Below the pieces are notes generated by a model, which saw only the letters and a program-made list of their open reading frames with translations, was not told the DNA's origin and made no database searches. A stretch of DNA of 64,000 nt from Hymenobacter armeniacus (GTDB lineage: Bacteria; Bacteroidota; Bacteroidia; Cytophagales; Hymenobacteraceae): assembly GCF_014699055.1 (NCBI RefSeq), contig NZ_JACXAC010000004.1:682001-746000 (forward strand), given 5' to 3'. Of the stretch, positions 1-8,355 are shown one piece after another. The position numbers and the translations under genes are program-made. The number at the start of each line of letters is the position of its first letter. Within the stretch, counting starts at the first letter, position 1.

Positions 1-113
1 GCGGCACCTGCCTGTTCGTGAATCGTTCCGACGCCGGCTACTCGTCGCAGTACCTCAACGAGCAGGTGGCCATCGCCGCGCTGGTGCCCCAGGCGGCGAA
101 TCACCTTTCTTAA
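1..113 (+). CDS. C-terminal end of an unidentified protein (partial)
   Basis: An open frame enters from the left edge and ends at the TAA at 111-113, giving about 36 residues that end in AANHLS. Codon use is GC-rich like that of the neighbours, and a hairpin terminator follows 20 bp later, so this is a real gene end. Too little is present to name a family. It converges with the Ldh-family gene on the other strand. Confidence 0.6.
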   Translation, partial: GTCLFVNRSDAGYSSQYLNEQVAIAALVPQAANHLS

Positions 114-132
114 CGTTCCGGTTTAGCCAATA

Positions 133-166
133 AAAAAAGCCCCGCGTTCACACGCGAGGCTTTTTT
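133..166. terminator. Bidirectional hairpin terminator
   Basis: An A-run, a GC-rich stem with one mismatch (133-146 against 153-166, loop TTCACA) and a T-run sit between two convergent genes. The A and T tracts make it usable on both strands. Confidence 0.85.
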
Positions 167-193
167 GTGGTCGGTTATTTCACTGTTGGGGCT

Positions 194-1258
194 TTACAGC
201 TTCACCCCAAACTTTGCGCCCACACCCTCCAGGTCCTTCACCACGGCATCGAGCAGCGGAATGCCGTCGAGCAGGCGGTGGGCGGCCGTTTCGCGCTCCG
301 GGTCGCCGGGAATGAGTACTTTTTTGCCTTCCACGGCCTGGGCGTTGCGGAAGGTCGAAATCCAGTTGTCCATGTGGGCTTTGAACTCATCGGCGGGCCG
401 AAAGGCATCGACGCGCATGGCTCCGAAGAAGTGGCCCAGGCCCTGGCCCACGGGGTTGGCCGAGGGCTGCAGGAAGGCCACAAACGGCGGCACCCAGGGG
501 CCGTAATTAGCGCCCGAAAGCACGGCCGAAAAGATGTCGACGATGCTGCCCAGCGCGTAGCCTTTGTGCGAGCCGGTGGCGCCGCCCAGCGGCAGCAGCG
601 CGCCGCCGTTCTTCACGGCGTTGGCATCGGTGCTGGGCTGGCCGTCGGCGGTTTGGGCCCAGCCTTCGGGTAGGGGCGTGCCTTTGCGCTGGGCAATTTC
701 GAGCTTGCCGTTGGCGGCGGTGGTGGTGGCCATGTCGGCCACGAAATCGGGCTGTTCGCCGGCGGGCACGGCCACGGCAATGGGATTGGTACCGAGAAGT
801 CTATCCAAGGAATAGGTGGGTGCCACCAGCGGCGAGGCGTTGGTCATGGCCACGCCTATCATGTCGTGGGCCAGGGCCAGCATGGCGTGGTAGCCGGCAA
901 TGCCGAAGTGGTTGGAGTTCTTTACCGACACCCAGCCCGAGCCCACCTGCTGGGCCTTCTCGATGGCCACGCGCATGGCTTTGGGGCCCACCACCAGGCC
1001 CAGGCCGCCGTCACCGTCCACCACGGCGGTGCTGGGCGTTTCGTAGGTCACGCCTACCCGGGGCGTGGCGTTGATGCGGCCGGCCTCCCAGAGGCGCACG
1101 TAGCCCACCAGCCGGGCCACGCCGTGTGAGTCGATGCCGCGCAGGTCCGCCGACAGCAGGGTTTCGGTGGCCAGCGTGGCATCGGCCTCGGGGCAGCCCA
1201 TGCTGCGGAAAACGCTTTCGGTGAACGTGAAAAGCTGGCTGTAGGAGAAGGTCGACAT
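194..1258 (-). CDS. Ldh family oxidoreductase (malate/L-lactate dehydrogenase type 2)
   Basis: The 354-residue product has the features of the LDH2/MDG2 family of NAD(P)-dependent 2-hydroxyacid dehydrogenases, which do not use the classical Rossmann fold. Seen: the early motif DLRGIDSHGVARL, the SNHFGIAGYHAM segment, and TNPIAVAVP and GSHKGYALG in the C-terminal half. Length fits the family at about 330-360. The substrate (malate, lactate, ureidoglycolate, sulfolactate or another) cannot be told from the sequence. The gene lies downstream of the Ppx/GppA gene on the same strand. The whole gap between them is a palindromic repeat that ends 5 bp before the ATG, so it may be read from the upstream promoter. 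Confidence 0.88.
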   Translation of the reverse strand: MSTFSYSQLFTFTESVFRSMGCPEADATLATETLLSADLRGIDSHGVARLVGYVRLWEAGRINATPRVGVTYETPSTAVVDGDGGLGLVVGPKAMRVAIEKAQQVGSGWVSVKNSNHFGIAGYHAMLALAHDMIGVAMTNASPLVAPTYSLDRLLGTNPIAVAVPAGEQPDFVADMATTTAANGKLEIAQRKGTPLPEGWAQTADGQPSTDANAVKNGGALLPLGGATGSHKGYALGSIVDIFSAVLSGANYGPWVPPFVAFLQPSANPVGQGLGHFFGAMRVDAFRPADEFKAHMDNWISTFRNAQAVEGKKVLIPGDPERETAAHRLLDGIPLLDAVVKDLEGVGAKFGVKL

Positions 1259-1263
1259 AGGGC

Positions 1264-1359
1264 GTCATGCAGAGCGCAGCGAAGCATCTCGCGTGCTCTA
1301 ACTGATTCAATCAATTATTTGCTTGGGCACGCGAGATGCTTCGCTGCGCTCTGCATGAC
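1264..1359. repeat. Perfect 33-bp inverted repeat, intergenic palindrome copy 1
   Basis: Arms 1264-1296 and 1327-1359 are exact reverse complements around a 30-bp spacer. The arm begins GTCATGCAGAGCGCAGCGAA. The outer 29 nt of each arm recur exactly in the copy at 20137-20234. The element fills the gap between the Ppx/GppA stop and the Ldh start, and no ORF lies in it. Confidence 0.93.
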
Positions 1360-1369
1360 CGGCTGTGAA

Positions 1370-2323
1370 TTATGCGCTTAGCATTTCGGCCAGCAGGCCT
1401 TCCTTCAGGGCATACGCTGAGGTCTGAATGCGGGTGATGCCCGAAATGCCCAGCACGTAATCAATCAACACGGCGGCCACCACCAGCATGTCGGCCCGCA
1501 TGGGCAGGATGCCGGGGATGGCCAGGCGCTGCTCGTGGTTGCCGCTCAGCAGGTGGCGGTAGCTTTCCTGGAAGCTGCTCAGGGCCAACTCGGTGCGCGG
1601 CGGTTGCTGCGAGTCGGTGCGTAGCTGGCCCAGCTGCATGTCGGCGAGGCTGTCGAAGCTGCCCGAGGCGCCCACCAGGCTCACGGGTTTGTAGCGTTGC
1701 AGGGCTTCGATGAGCGGTTCCAGCACGGTGCCGAGGTATCGTTGCTCGGCTTCGACGGCGGCCGCGGGAAACACGCCGCTGGGGTCCGGAAAGAACTTGT
1801 CGAGCAGGCGCTGGGCGCCAATTTCAAAGCTGTGCTTCCAGTAAATGGTGGTTTGGTTGGCGATGATGAACTCCACCGAGCCCCCGCCGATGTCCATCAC
1901 CAGGTGCGGCTCGGCGCCCAGGTCCACGGCCTGGCGCACGCCCTGGCAGATGAGCTCGGCCTCGCGCTCGCCGGGAATGACGTCGACGCGGATGCCGGTT
2001 TGCTCGAAGATGTCGCGCACTAAATCGGGGCCGTTTTTGGTGACGCGCATGGCGCTGGTGGCCGTGGCGCGCACTTCTTCCACCTCGTGCAGCTCAATTT
2101 CCTCCTTGAAGCCGGCCAGCGTGTGCAGGGCCCGCGCATACGGTTCCGGCGCGATGACGCCGTGGCTGATGCCGCCTTCACCGAGGCGCACGCCGGCTTT
2201 GGTGCGCAGCAGCACCAGCGGTTTTTCGCCGGGCGTGTTCGATAATTCCACAATGAGCAGGTGGAACGTATTGGTGCCCAAATCAATGAGCGCGAGGCGG
2301 CGATGGGCGTGCGGCGTGTGCAT
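1370..2323 (-). CDS. Ppx/GppA family phosphatase (exopolyphosphatase type)
   Basis: The 317-residue protein has the actin-fold Ppx/GppA layout: N-terminal phosphate loop IDLGTNTFHLLI, the GEREAELI segment that carries the catalytic Glu in this family, and the second phosphate loop MDIGGGSVEFI. The family hydrolyses inorganic polyphosphate or converts pppGpp to ppGpp; which one applies here cannot be decided. At about 317 residues it is the short form that lacks the C-terminal HD-like domains of E. coli Ppx. It probably lies upstream of the Ldh gene in one transcription unit. Confidence 0.9.
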   Translation of the reverse strand: MHTPHAHRRLALIDLGTNTFHLLIVELSNTPGEKPLVLLRTKAGVRLGEGGISHGVIAPEPYARALHTLAGFKEEIELHEVEEVRATATSAMRVTKNGPDLVRDIFEQTGIRVDVIPGEREAELICQGVRQAVDLGAEPHLVMDIGGGSVEFIIANQTTIYWKHSFEIGAQRLLDKFFPDPSGVFPAAAVEAEQRYLGTVLEPLIEALQRYKPVSLVGASGSFDSLADMQLGQLRTDSQQPPRTELALSSFQESYRHLLSGNHEQRLAIPGILPMRADMLVVAAVLIDYVLGISGITRIQTSAYALKEGLLAEMLSA

Positions 2324-2330
2324 GAAGTAG

Positions 2331-2396
2331 CGCGGACTTTTGGTCCGCGAGTTTAGCGAAGAAGAAGTGCCATACGGCGGATAATTTGGCGCGGAC
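2331..2396. repeat. Short CGCGGAC repeats in a gap
   Basis: CGCGGAC at 2331-2337 pairs with GTCCGCG at 2343-2349 to form a 7-bp hairpin, and a third direct copy lies at 2390-2396. The gap 2324-2408 separates two minus-strand genes. It could be a weak terminator or a degraded dispersed repeat; no T-run follows on the minus strand. Confidence 0.45.
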
Positions 2397-2408
2397 TAAA
2401 AGCCCAGG

Positions 2409-3293
2409 CTACGTGGCAAACCGGCAGAACGTGCCCAGCGGCAATTTGCGCTGCCCGGCATCGTGCAGGTAAATTTCGCCCAGCTCGCGCACGACTTTCG
2501 GACCGGGGAAAATGGCCGTGGTGAGGTTGTCGAGAATCAGGGCCGAGAAGCCGAGCGAGTACAGGTTCACCACGAAGAAATGGTCCTCGGGGTCGAGCAG
2601 CTGCTGGCTGAGCTTGAGCATCTCGTTGAGCTCGTCTTCGAGCTGCCATTTCTCGCCGTTGGGGCCGCGGCCGTAGGCGGGCGGGTCGAGGATGAGGCCC
2701 TGGTACTTGCTGCCGCGCTTCACTTCGCGCCGCACGTACTTCATGGCGTCTTCCACCAGCCAGCGCACGCCGTCGAGCTGGCTGGCCTCCATGTTGTCGC
2801 GGGCCCAGAAGTTGACCTGCTTCACCGAGTCGAGGTGCGTCACGTCGGCCCCGGCGGCGCGGGCGGCCAGCGTGGCGGCGCCGGTGTAGGCAAACAGGTT
2901 GAGCACGCGCGGCAGCTTGGCGCGGCGCTGGCGGGTTTGGTTATAGATGAACTGCCAGTTGGGGTCCTGCTCCGGAAACAGGCCCACGTGCTTAAACGAC
3001 GACAGGCCGAGGCGGAATTTCAGCTTCAGGCCGTCGGGGCGCTCGTAGGCAATGAGCCACTGCTCGGGCATGCTGGGCTTGAGGCGCCACTGGCCTTTTT
3101 CGGTAGAGCCGGGGGCGCGGGCGAAGGCGGCATCGGCGCGTTCCCACTCTTTGAGCGGCAGGTGCGGGTCCCAGATGGCCTGCGGCTCGGGCCGGGCCAG
3201 CACGTACTTGCCAAAGCGCTCCAGCTTCTGAAAGTTGCCGCTGTCGATAAGCTCGTAATCGGGCCAGGGCGAGGTGGTGAGGAAATCGTACAT
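2409..3293 (-). CDS. Class I SAM-dependent methyltransferase, RlmI-like
   Basis: The product is 294 residues from the chosen start. A methyltransferase core is clear: motif I as VLNLFAYTGAATLAARAAGA, an acidic residue ending the second strand (HLDSV), and the catalytic-type motif LDPPAYGRGPNGEKW. This DPPxY form is typical of the RlmI/RsmD-like enzymes that methylate bases in rRNA; substrate is inferred only. The frame is open 486 nt further upstream, but the start at 3293 is preferred because a TACCTTTG promoter box lies 8 nt before it and the upstream extension reads through the neighbouring divergent gene. Confidence 0.85.
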   Translation of the reverse strand: MYDFLTTSPWPDYELIDSGNFQKLERFGKYVLARPEPQAIWDPHLPLKEWERADAAFARAPGSTEKGQWRLKPSMPEQWLIAYERPDGLKLKFRLGLSSFKHVGLFPEQDPNWQFIYNQTRQRRAKLPRVLNLFAYTGAATLAARAAGADVTHLDSVKQVNFWARDNMEASQLDGVRWLVEDAMKYVRREVKRGSKYQGLILDPPAYGRGPNGEKWQLEDELNEMLKLSQQLLDPEDHFFVVNLYSLGFSALILDNLTTAIFPGPKVVRELGEIYLHDAGQRKLPLGTFCRFAT

Positions 3294-3301
3294 AGAGCGC
3301 G

Positions 3302-3309
3302 CAAAGGTA
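3302..3309 (-). promoter_or_regulatory. Bacteroidota -7 promoter box TACCTTTG
   Basis: On the minus strand TACCTTTG matches the Bacteroidota -7 consensus TAnnTTTG and stands 8 nt before the methyltransferase ATG at 3293. It decides the start codon and predicts an almost leaderless transcript. Confidence 0.65.
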
Positions 3310-3405
3310 GGGGCGGGGCGATTGGGCGGTGCGGCCCGGCGCAAGCCTTTCGGGCGCGGCCGCCGTATGCGTGGGGTGTATTCGTTCACGTAATTCTGTT
3401 TTTCC

Positions 3406-3894
3406 ATGCCTGAAATTCCTCGTTTGCTCGACCAGCTCCGCCGCGCTTTCGACGGCGACCCGTGGTGCGGGCCGTCGCTGCTGACCAACCTGGAGGGCGT
3501 CACGGCCGCGCAGGCGGCGCAACGCCCCATCAAAAACGGACACAGCATCTGGGAAATCGTGGTGCACCTGGCCGGCTGGACGGCCATTGTGCGCCGCCGC
3601 ATCGCCGCTGACAAGCCCCTGCAGCCCGGCGACGCCGAAGACTGGCCCGCCTTGCCCGCCGACCTCACCGAAGCCAGCTGGCAGGCGGCGCTTGCCGCGT
3701 TGCGCACGGCGCAGGAGCAGTTGCTGGCTTTCCTCGAAACCATGCCCGAGGCGGACTTGGACCGCACCATCGGGGCCACGTTTGAGCCGCCGCAGGGAGG
3801 CAGCTACACGGCCTACCAGATGCTGCACGGCGTGGCCCAGCACTACCTCTACCACGCGGGGCAAATTGTGCTGCTGCGCAAGCTGCTGGGGTGA
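3406..3894 (+). CDS. DinB family protein
   Basis: The 162-residue protein looks like a four-helix-bundle DinB/YfiT-type protein. The three metal-binding histidines expected of the family are visible in IVVHLAGW, MLHGVAQHYLYHAGQI and nearby. These proteins bind a divalent metal; many are thiol-S-transferase-like (bacillithiol or mycothiol) and many have no known substrate. It is divergent from the methyltransferase gene. No promoter box was recognised right before this ATG, so a slightly later start is possible. Confidence 0.82.
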   Translation: MPEIPRLLDQLRRAFDGDPWCGPSLLTNLEGVTAAQAAQRPIKNGHSIWEIVVHLAGWTAIVRRRIAADKPLQPGDAEDWPALPADLTEASWQAALAALRTAQEQLLAFLETMPEADLDRTIGATFEPPQGGSYTAYQMLHGVAQHYLYHAGQIVLLRKLLG

Positions 3895-3977
3895 GGGCTG
3901 AACCCTTGGCTGGCCCACTTCAAACGGTCGCCGTCGCGGTTCATCGAATCAGCCCCGCCCACCTGTCGGCAGAACAC

Positions 3978-3985
3978 TAGCTTTG
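3978..3985 (+). promoter_or_regulatory. -7 promoter box TAGCTTTG of the PBP2 gene
   Basis: TAGCTTTG matches TAnnTTTG and ends 4 nt before the ATG at 3990, so transcription would begin at or next to the start codon. Confidence 0.6.
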
Positions 3986-3989
3986 CCAG

Positions 3990-5813
3990 ATGCTGCCTGC
4001 CCACCGCAAGAAGTTAGCTGCCGTACTCTTCGTGCTCCTGCTGGCCGCCCTGGCCCTGGTGCTGTGGTGGCGCCGCGCGCCCCTGCCCGGCGCGGGCGTG
4101 GTGCTGCCCCACGACACCTACACGCCGCACCGCGAGGCCTTTACGCCGCACCGGGGCCGCATTCTCGACCGCAACGACTCGGTGCTGGCCTACACCGGCT
4201 TGCGGTACTTGCTGGTGCTGCCGCGCAGCGGCCGGCTCGATTCCACCCGCCTCAACCGGGTGCTGGGGTGGCCCGACAGCGCTTTTGAATACCGCGCCCG
4301 CGACCTGCGCCGTCGCGAATTGCCGCTGCAGCTGGACCTGACCGCCGGCGAAGCCGACATCCTGCGCCGTCATCGCCAGGAATGGCCCCGGCTTGTGGTG
4401 CGCGAGTATTCGGCCCGCAACTACACCGTGCGCGTGGCCGCGCCGGTGCTGGGCTACGCCTACAATGCGGCCCAGCCGTTTCTGTACCAGGCGCAGCGGC
4501 TGGCCCGCGGCCGGTTCTACCGCCTGCGCAACGGCGGCCTCGAAAGCTACTACAACGCCTTGCTCAAGGGCAGCCCCGGGGCCTACCACCCGTTGGTCGA
4601 TGCGTTGGGGCAGCGCCACGGCTCCTGGGCCCCCGACACCATTTACCACCCCGGCCAGGACCTGCACCTCAGCCTCGACACGGAATTGCAAGCCTACGCC
4701 GAGCGCATCATGGGCGAGCGCAAGGGCTACATCGTGGCACTGGAACCGGCCACGGGCGAAATTCTCTGCTACGTTTCGGCCCCGACCTACGACCCGGCGG
4801 CGCTCACCGGCCTTGCGCGCGGCCGCGACCGGCGCGAGCTGCTGCTCAGCCCCGACATGCCGCTGCTCAACCGCCCCGCCATGCAGGCCAACCCGCCGGG
4901 CTCGGTGTTTAAGCTGGTGAATGCGGCCGTGGCCCTGCAGCTGGGCGGCATCACGCCCGCCACCGGGTTTCGCTGCGACCAGTCGCTCATCAACTGCGTG
5001 CACGACCACCCCAACGCCCGCAACCTGACCATGGCGCTGAAGTACAGCTGCAATCCTTATTTCTACCGCGTCTTGCAATCGGTGATTGACCACGTCCCCG
5101 ATTCGCTGGTGCAGCCCGTCGACACCTGCGCCCAACGCCACCTGAACCTGGCCGCCTGGACGCGCCACGTGAAATCCTTCGCGCTCGACACCTTGCTGGG
5201 CGTCGATTTGCCTCAGGAGCGCCCCGGTTTTATTCCCACGCCGGCCTATTACGACCGCCGGCGCGGCCGGTGCGGCTGGACGTATGGCAGCATTTATTCC
5301 CTGAGCATCGGGCAGGGCGAAATCAACCTCACCGGGCTGCAAACGGCCAACATGCTGGCCATTGTTGCCAACCGCGGCTGGTACTACACCCCGCATTTCG
5401 TGCGCAGCGTGGGCAATGGCGGCCCGCTGCCCAAGTTCCGGGAGCGGCATCGCACCTTGGTCGATAGCGTGCATTTCGACGCCCTCATTCCGGGCATGGT
5501 GGCGGCCCTGAGCCGCAACGGCACGGCCGGCCTGGCCAGCCTCGACGACGTGGGCATCAGCGTGGCCGGCAAAACCGGCACCGTGCAAAACGACGAGGGC
5601 GACGACCACGCCACTTTCGCCGGCTTTGCCCCGGCCGAGCGGCCGAAAATTGTGGTGGCGGTCTACATCGAGAACGCCGGGTTTGGCGGCCTTTCCGCCG
5701 CGCCGTGCGCCGCGTTGATAATGGAAAAATACCTGCGCGGCAAAATAGCCCCGAAGCGAAAGCGCTGGGAAAACTGGCTGCGGTGCGGCAACCTCGCGGA
5801 ACAGGGGCACTGA
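3990..5813 (+). CDS. mrdA: Penicillin-binding protein 2 (class B transpeptidase)
   Basis: The 607-residue protein has a short cytoplasmic N-terminus, one membrane segment (LAAVLFVLLLAALALVLWW), the HRGRILDRNDSVLA motif that begins the pedestal of class B PBPs, and a transpeptidase domain with all three active-site motifs: SVFK (Ser305, Lys308), SCN (Ser353 to Asn355) and KTGT (528-531). It cross-links peptidoglycan in the periplasm, probably with a RodA-type polymerase for elongation. Usually this gene sits in an mreBCD-mrdA-rodA cluster; here it stands alone next to dapF, which makes the meso-diaminopimelate precursor of the same polymer. It could therefore be a second, specialised PBP2 copy. 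Confidence 0.9.
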   Translation: MLPAHRKKLAAVLFVLLLAALALVLWWRRAPLPGAGVVLPHDTYTPHREAFTPHRGRILDRNDSVLAYTGLRYLLVLPRSGRLDSTRLNRVLGWPDSAFEYRARDLRRRELPLQLDLTAGEADILRRHRQEWPRLVVREYSARNYTVRVAAPVLGYAYNAAQPFLYQAQRLARGRFYRLRNGGLESYYNALLKGSPGAYHPLVDALGQRHGSWAPDTIYHPGQDLHLSLDTELQAYAERIMGERKGYIVALEPATGEILCYVSAPTYDPAALTGLARGRDRRELLLSPDMPLLNRPAMQANPPGSVFKLVNAAVALQLGGITPATGFRCDQSLINCVHDHPNARNLTMALKYSCNPYFYRVLQSVIDHVPDSLVQPVDTCAQRHLNLAAWTRHVKSFALDTLLGVDLPQERPGFIPTPAYYDRRRGRCGWTYGSIYSLSIGQGEINLTGLQTANMLAIVANRGWYYTPHFVRSVGNGGPLPKFRERHRTLVDSVHFDALIPGMVAALSRNGTAGLASLDDVGISVAGKTGTVQNDEGDDHATFAGFAPAERPKIVVAVYIENAGFGGLSAAPCAALIMEKYLRGKIAPKRKRWENWLRCGNLAEQGH

Positions 5814-5910
5814 GGGAACTTGCGGCGGCCGAACGGTTTCTTTGCAGTCTGTTAGTCTTACAAAGCCAGGGCGTTCAGCACGAACGTTCTTCTTATCGGG
5901 TTATACGCCA

Positions 5911-6711
5911 ATGCAATTCTATAAATACCAGGGCACCGGCAACGACTTCGTCATCATCGACGACCGTGCCCGCCAGTTCGACGAAACCGACCAGGCCCGC
6001 ATTGCCCACCTTTGCCACCGCCGCTTCGGCATCGGGGCCGACGGGCTGATGCTGCTGCGCGAAAAGGAGGGCTACGATTTCGAGATGGTGTATTTCAACG
6101 CCGACGGCCGCCCCAGCTCCATGTGCGGCAACGGCGGCCGCTGCCTGGTGGCGTTTGCCAAGTTTGTGGGCGTGATTCAGGACCAGGCCCATTTCCTGGC
6201 CGTGGACGGCCCCCACGACGCCCGCGTGGAGCCCGATGGCACCGTGCGCCTGCACATGATTGACGTGGCCGCGCCCCAGGAAGCCGAGATAGGGGAGGAG
6301 GGCGACGTGTTTCTGCACACGGGCTCGCCCCACCACGTCCAGTTTCTGGACCCCGGCGAACATCCCACCCTGGCCGATTTCAACGTCTTCGCCGCCGGCC
6401 ACGACATCCGCTACGACCAGGCCTACGACCCCGCCGGCACCAACGTCAACTTCGTGGAAGTGCCCGCCGACCCCGCCCACCCCTGGCCCGTGCGCACCTA
6501 CGAGCGCGGCGTGGAAGACGAAACTTTCTCCTGCGGCACGGGCGTGACGGCCGTGGCCCTGGCGGCCTCGCAGCGCGGCGCCGTGTCGCCGGTGCGCCTG
6601 CGCACGCCCGGCGGCGAGCTGGAAGTCTCGTTTGAGCAGCGGCCCGATGGCGGCTTTACCAACGTGTGGCTGAGCGGGCCGGCCGTGCAGGTGTTTTCGG
6701 GGCAGCTGTAA
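5911..6711 (+). CDS. dapF: Diaminopimelate epimerase
   Basis: The product converts LL- to meso-diaminopimelate in lysine and peptidoglycan precursor synthesis in the cytoplasm. It has 266 residues from the ATG at 5911, chosen because MQFYKYQGTGNDFV is the usual N-terminus of the family; an upstream in-frame extension to 5842 looks non-native. The two catalytic cysteines are present, Cys72 in MCGNGGR and Cys208 in SCGTGVTA. It follows the PBP2 gene by 97 bp on the same strand and is closed by a hairpin shared with the convergent MOSC gene. Confidence 0.95.
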   Translation: MQFYKYQGTGNDFVIIDDRARQFDETDQARIAHLCHRRFGIGADGLMLLREKEGYDFEMVYFNADGRPSSMCGNGGRCLVAFAKFVGVIQDQAHFLAVDGPHDARVEPDGTVRLHMIDVAAPQEAEIGEEGDVFLHTGSPHHVQFLDPGEHPTLADFNVFAAGHDIRYDQAYDPAGTNVNFVEVPADPAHPWPVRTYERGVEDETFSCGTGVTAVALAASQRGAVSPVRLRTPGGELEVSFEQRPDGGFTNVWLSGPAVQVFSGQL

Positions 6712-6715
6712 ACCG

Positions 6716-6736
6716 ACGCCGGGAGTTACCCGGCGT
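6716..6736. terminator. Hairpin between convergent dapF and MOSC genes
   Basis: A perfect 8-bp GC-rich stem (6716-6723 with 6729-6736, loop AGTTA) begins 5 bp after the dapF stop and contains the MOSC stop codon in its loop. The T tract is weak on both strands. Confidence 0.55.
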
Positions 6737-7454
6737 TGGGGCCCTGCAGCCGGTTGGCGTCATCGTTCAGCGGCAGGGCACCCGACAGGCGGCCCTGCAT
6801 CTTGCGCAGCCAGCGCTGGCCCAGCGCGGGGCAGGCGGCCAGCTCGGCTACTAGGGCGAGGTCGTGGCGTTGCTCGTACTTGGCGGAGTTGGCCCGCGCC
6901 ACGGTCCATTCGGGGTAGGGGCGGTCCAGCAGGGCTAGGCCGCTGCCGGGCTGGATGCGGCCGGGCCGGAGCACGCGCATGTACCAGCCGGTGAAGCCGG
7001 TTTCCTGCAGCCACTGCGGCAGCAGCGGTTCTTGCCAGCGGCGGGCAATTTTCCAGCAGGGCGAGCGGGGCTGCGAAACCTGCACCGCGGCTTCGCCATA
7101 TTGAAAAATGTCGCCGATGCACACGTCTTTTTCTGCACACGGGCCCGCCAGGGTTAGGTTTTCGCCGAAGCTGCCCGCGGCCATTCGCTGGCCCAGTTGC
7201 GCACTCCAGTGGGCGTAGTGCACGCCCGGGTACACGCACAGGGCTTGGTCGGGGCCGCCGTGGTTGTGCGGGTCGGCCTGCTCATCGCCGTCGATGTTCA
7301 GCTCCGACAGCCAGTGCGCTTCGATGACGGGCGCTTTCAGCAGGGCCGTGGTCCAGGCGCGCTGCAGGGGGTTCGCGGCTCCTGGCTCGCCCAGCGTACG
7401 GGGGCGGCCCACTTGCAGCGAAGCCACGGGAAGGGAAAGGAGGGGAATGGGCAT
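6726..7454 (-). CDS. MOSC domain protein (YiiM-like)
   Basis: The 242-residue protein carries a MOSC (Moco sulfurase C-terminal) domain: HNHGGPDQALCVYP, FGENLTLAGP, and the conserved Cys in SQPRSPCWK, followed by the short C-terminal helical extension found in YiiM-type proteins. In E. coli, YiiM reduces N-hydroxylated bases such as 6-hydroxylaminopurine using a bound molybdenum cofactor, so a base-detoxification role is plausible but inferred. It is single-gene, convergent with dapF and divergent from the GNAT gene. Confidence 0.88.
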   Translation of the reverse strand: MPIPLLSLPVASLQVGRPRTLGEPGAANPLQRAWTTALLKAPVIEAHWLSELNIDGDEQADPHNHGGPDQALCVYPGVHYAHWSAQLGQRMAAGSFGENLTLAGPCAEKDVCIGDIFQYGEAAVQVSQPRSPCWKIARRWQEPLLPQWLQETGFTGWYMRVLRPGRIQPGSGLALLDRPYPEWTVARANSAKYEQRHDLALVAELAACPALGQRWLRKMQGRLSGALPLNDDANRLQGPNAG

Positions 7455-7647
7455 GCGGGGCGAGAACGTTGGATTAGTGGGCCAACGCTAAAACATGCTC
7501 CCAAAGTACGCCCGCGAAATGCTGCTGAGCTGCCCGGCCGAGCGGTTTCGGCGTTCTATGGTTAATTCGTGCAGTCGGGCGCGCTGCCTGCACCAGCACG
7601 CTTGTTACCGTACCGGGCCAGCTCACGTCAATTCCTCTGCCCAACCC

Positions 7648-8181
7648 ATGCCGGCTCCTTGTTCCATCCGCCTCCGCGCCCTCGAACCCGACGACCTTGA
7701 TTTCCTCTATGCGCTGGAGAATGACCGCGACATCTGGGGCGTGTCGGATACCCTGGCGCCGCTGTCGCGCCAAGTCCTGCGTGAATACCTCGCGCATGCC
7801 ACTACGGATATATACGTAGTGCGCCAATTGCGGCAGGTGGTTACTACTGAAATTAGCGGCGCCGCGGTGGGCGTGGTCGACTTGTTTGAGTACGACCCGC
7901 TGCACCAGCGGGCCGGTGTGGGCATCACCATACGGGCCAGCGAGCGGCGCCACGGCTACGCCCGGCAGGCCCTCGAATTGCTCAAAGAATACGCCCGCGA
8001 GGTGCTGCGCTTGCACCAGATTTATGCCACCGTCGGGGTAAGTAATGGGCCCAGTATGAGGCTGTTTCGCGCGGCGGGGTTTCGGCGGGTGGGCACCCGG
8101 CGGCAGTGGCTGCGCACGGGCAGCGGTTGGGAAGATGCCGCGGAGTGGCAGTGCCTGCTGACCGAAGAAACGGGTGTTTAA
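7648..8181 (+). CDS. GNAT family N-acetyltransferase (RimJ/SpeG-like)
   Basis: The product has 177 residues from the ATG at 7648. A GNAT fold is supported by IRLRALEPDDLDFLYALE at the start, the acetyl-CoA-binding loop region RRHGYARQALELLKEYA, and the C-terminal NGPSMRLFRAAGFRRVG. The pattern resembles RimJ/RimL or SpeG-type enzymes that acetylate protein N-termini or polyamines; substrate unknown. An in-frame ATG at 7495 would add 51 residues with no family resemblance, so the later start is preferred. Confidence 0.85.
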   Translation: MPAPCSIRLRALEPDDLDFLYALENDRDIWGVSDTLAPLSRQVLREYLAHATTDIYVVRQLRQVVTTEISGAAVGVVDLFEYDPLHQRAGVGITIRASERRHGYARQALELLKEYAREVLRLHQIYATVGVSNGPSMRLFRAAGFRRVGTRRQWLRTGSGWEDAAEWQCLLTEETGV

Positions 8182-8355
8182 TTACGTATTTTCTTGGATA
8201 TAGACCATAATCTATGGTTGGCTAAGAAAGAGTTGGCCCGGTAAGCTGAGCCATATCCTTCCGCCGGGTGGTCCCGTATACGTGGACAAGCGCCCCGGCC
8301 GTTCTATCCTGTTGTTATTCCGGAGCGGCGCGAAACTCATCTTCCTGCCCTTTTC

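Noticed and set aside
3294..3407. Start codon at 3407 (MEKQN) for the methyltransferase
   Set aside because: It overlaps the start codon of the divergent DinB gene and places the promoter box inside the coding region.
3294..3779. N-terminal extension of the RlmI-like methyltransferase
   Set aside because: The extension reads antisense through the DinB gene, and a TACCTTTG box directly precedes the shorter start at 3293.
4014..5810. A 598-residue minus-strand frame opposite the PBP2 gene
   Set aside because: Antisense shadow of a gene with all transpeptidase motifs intact.
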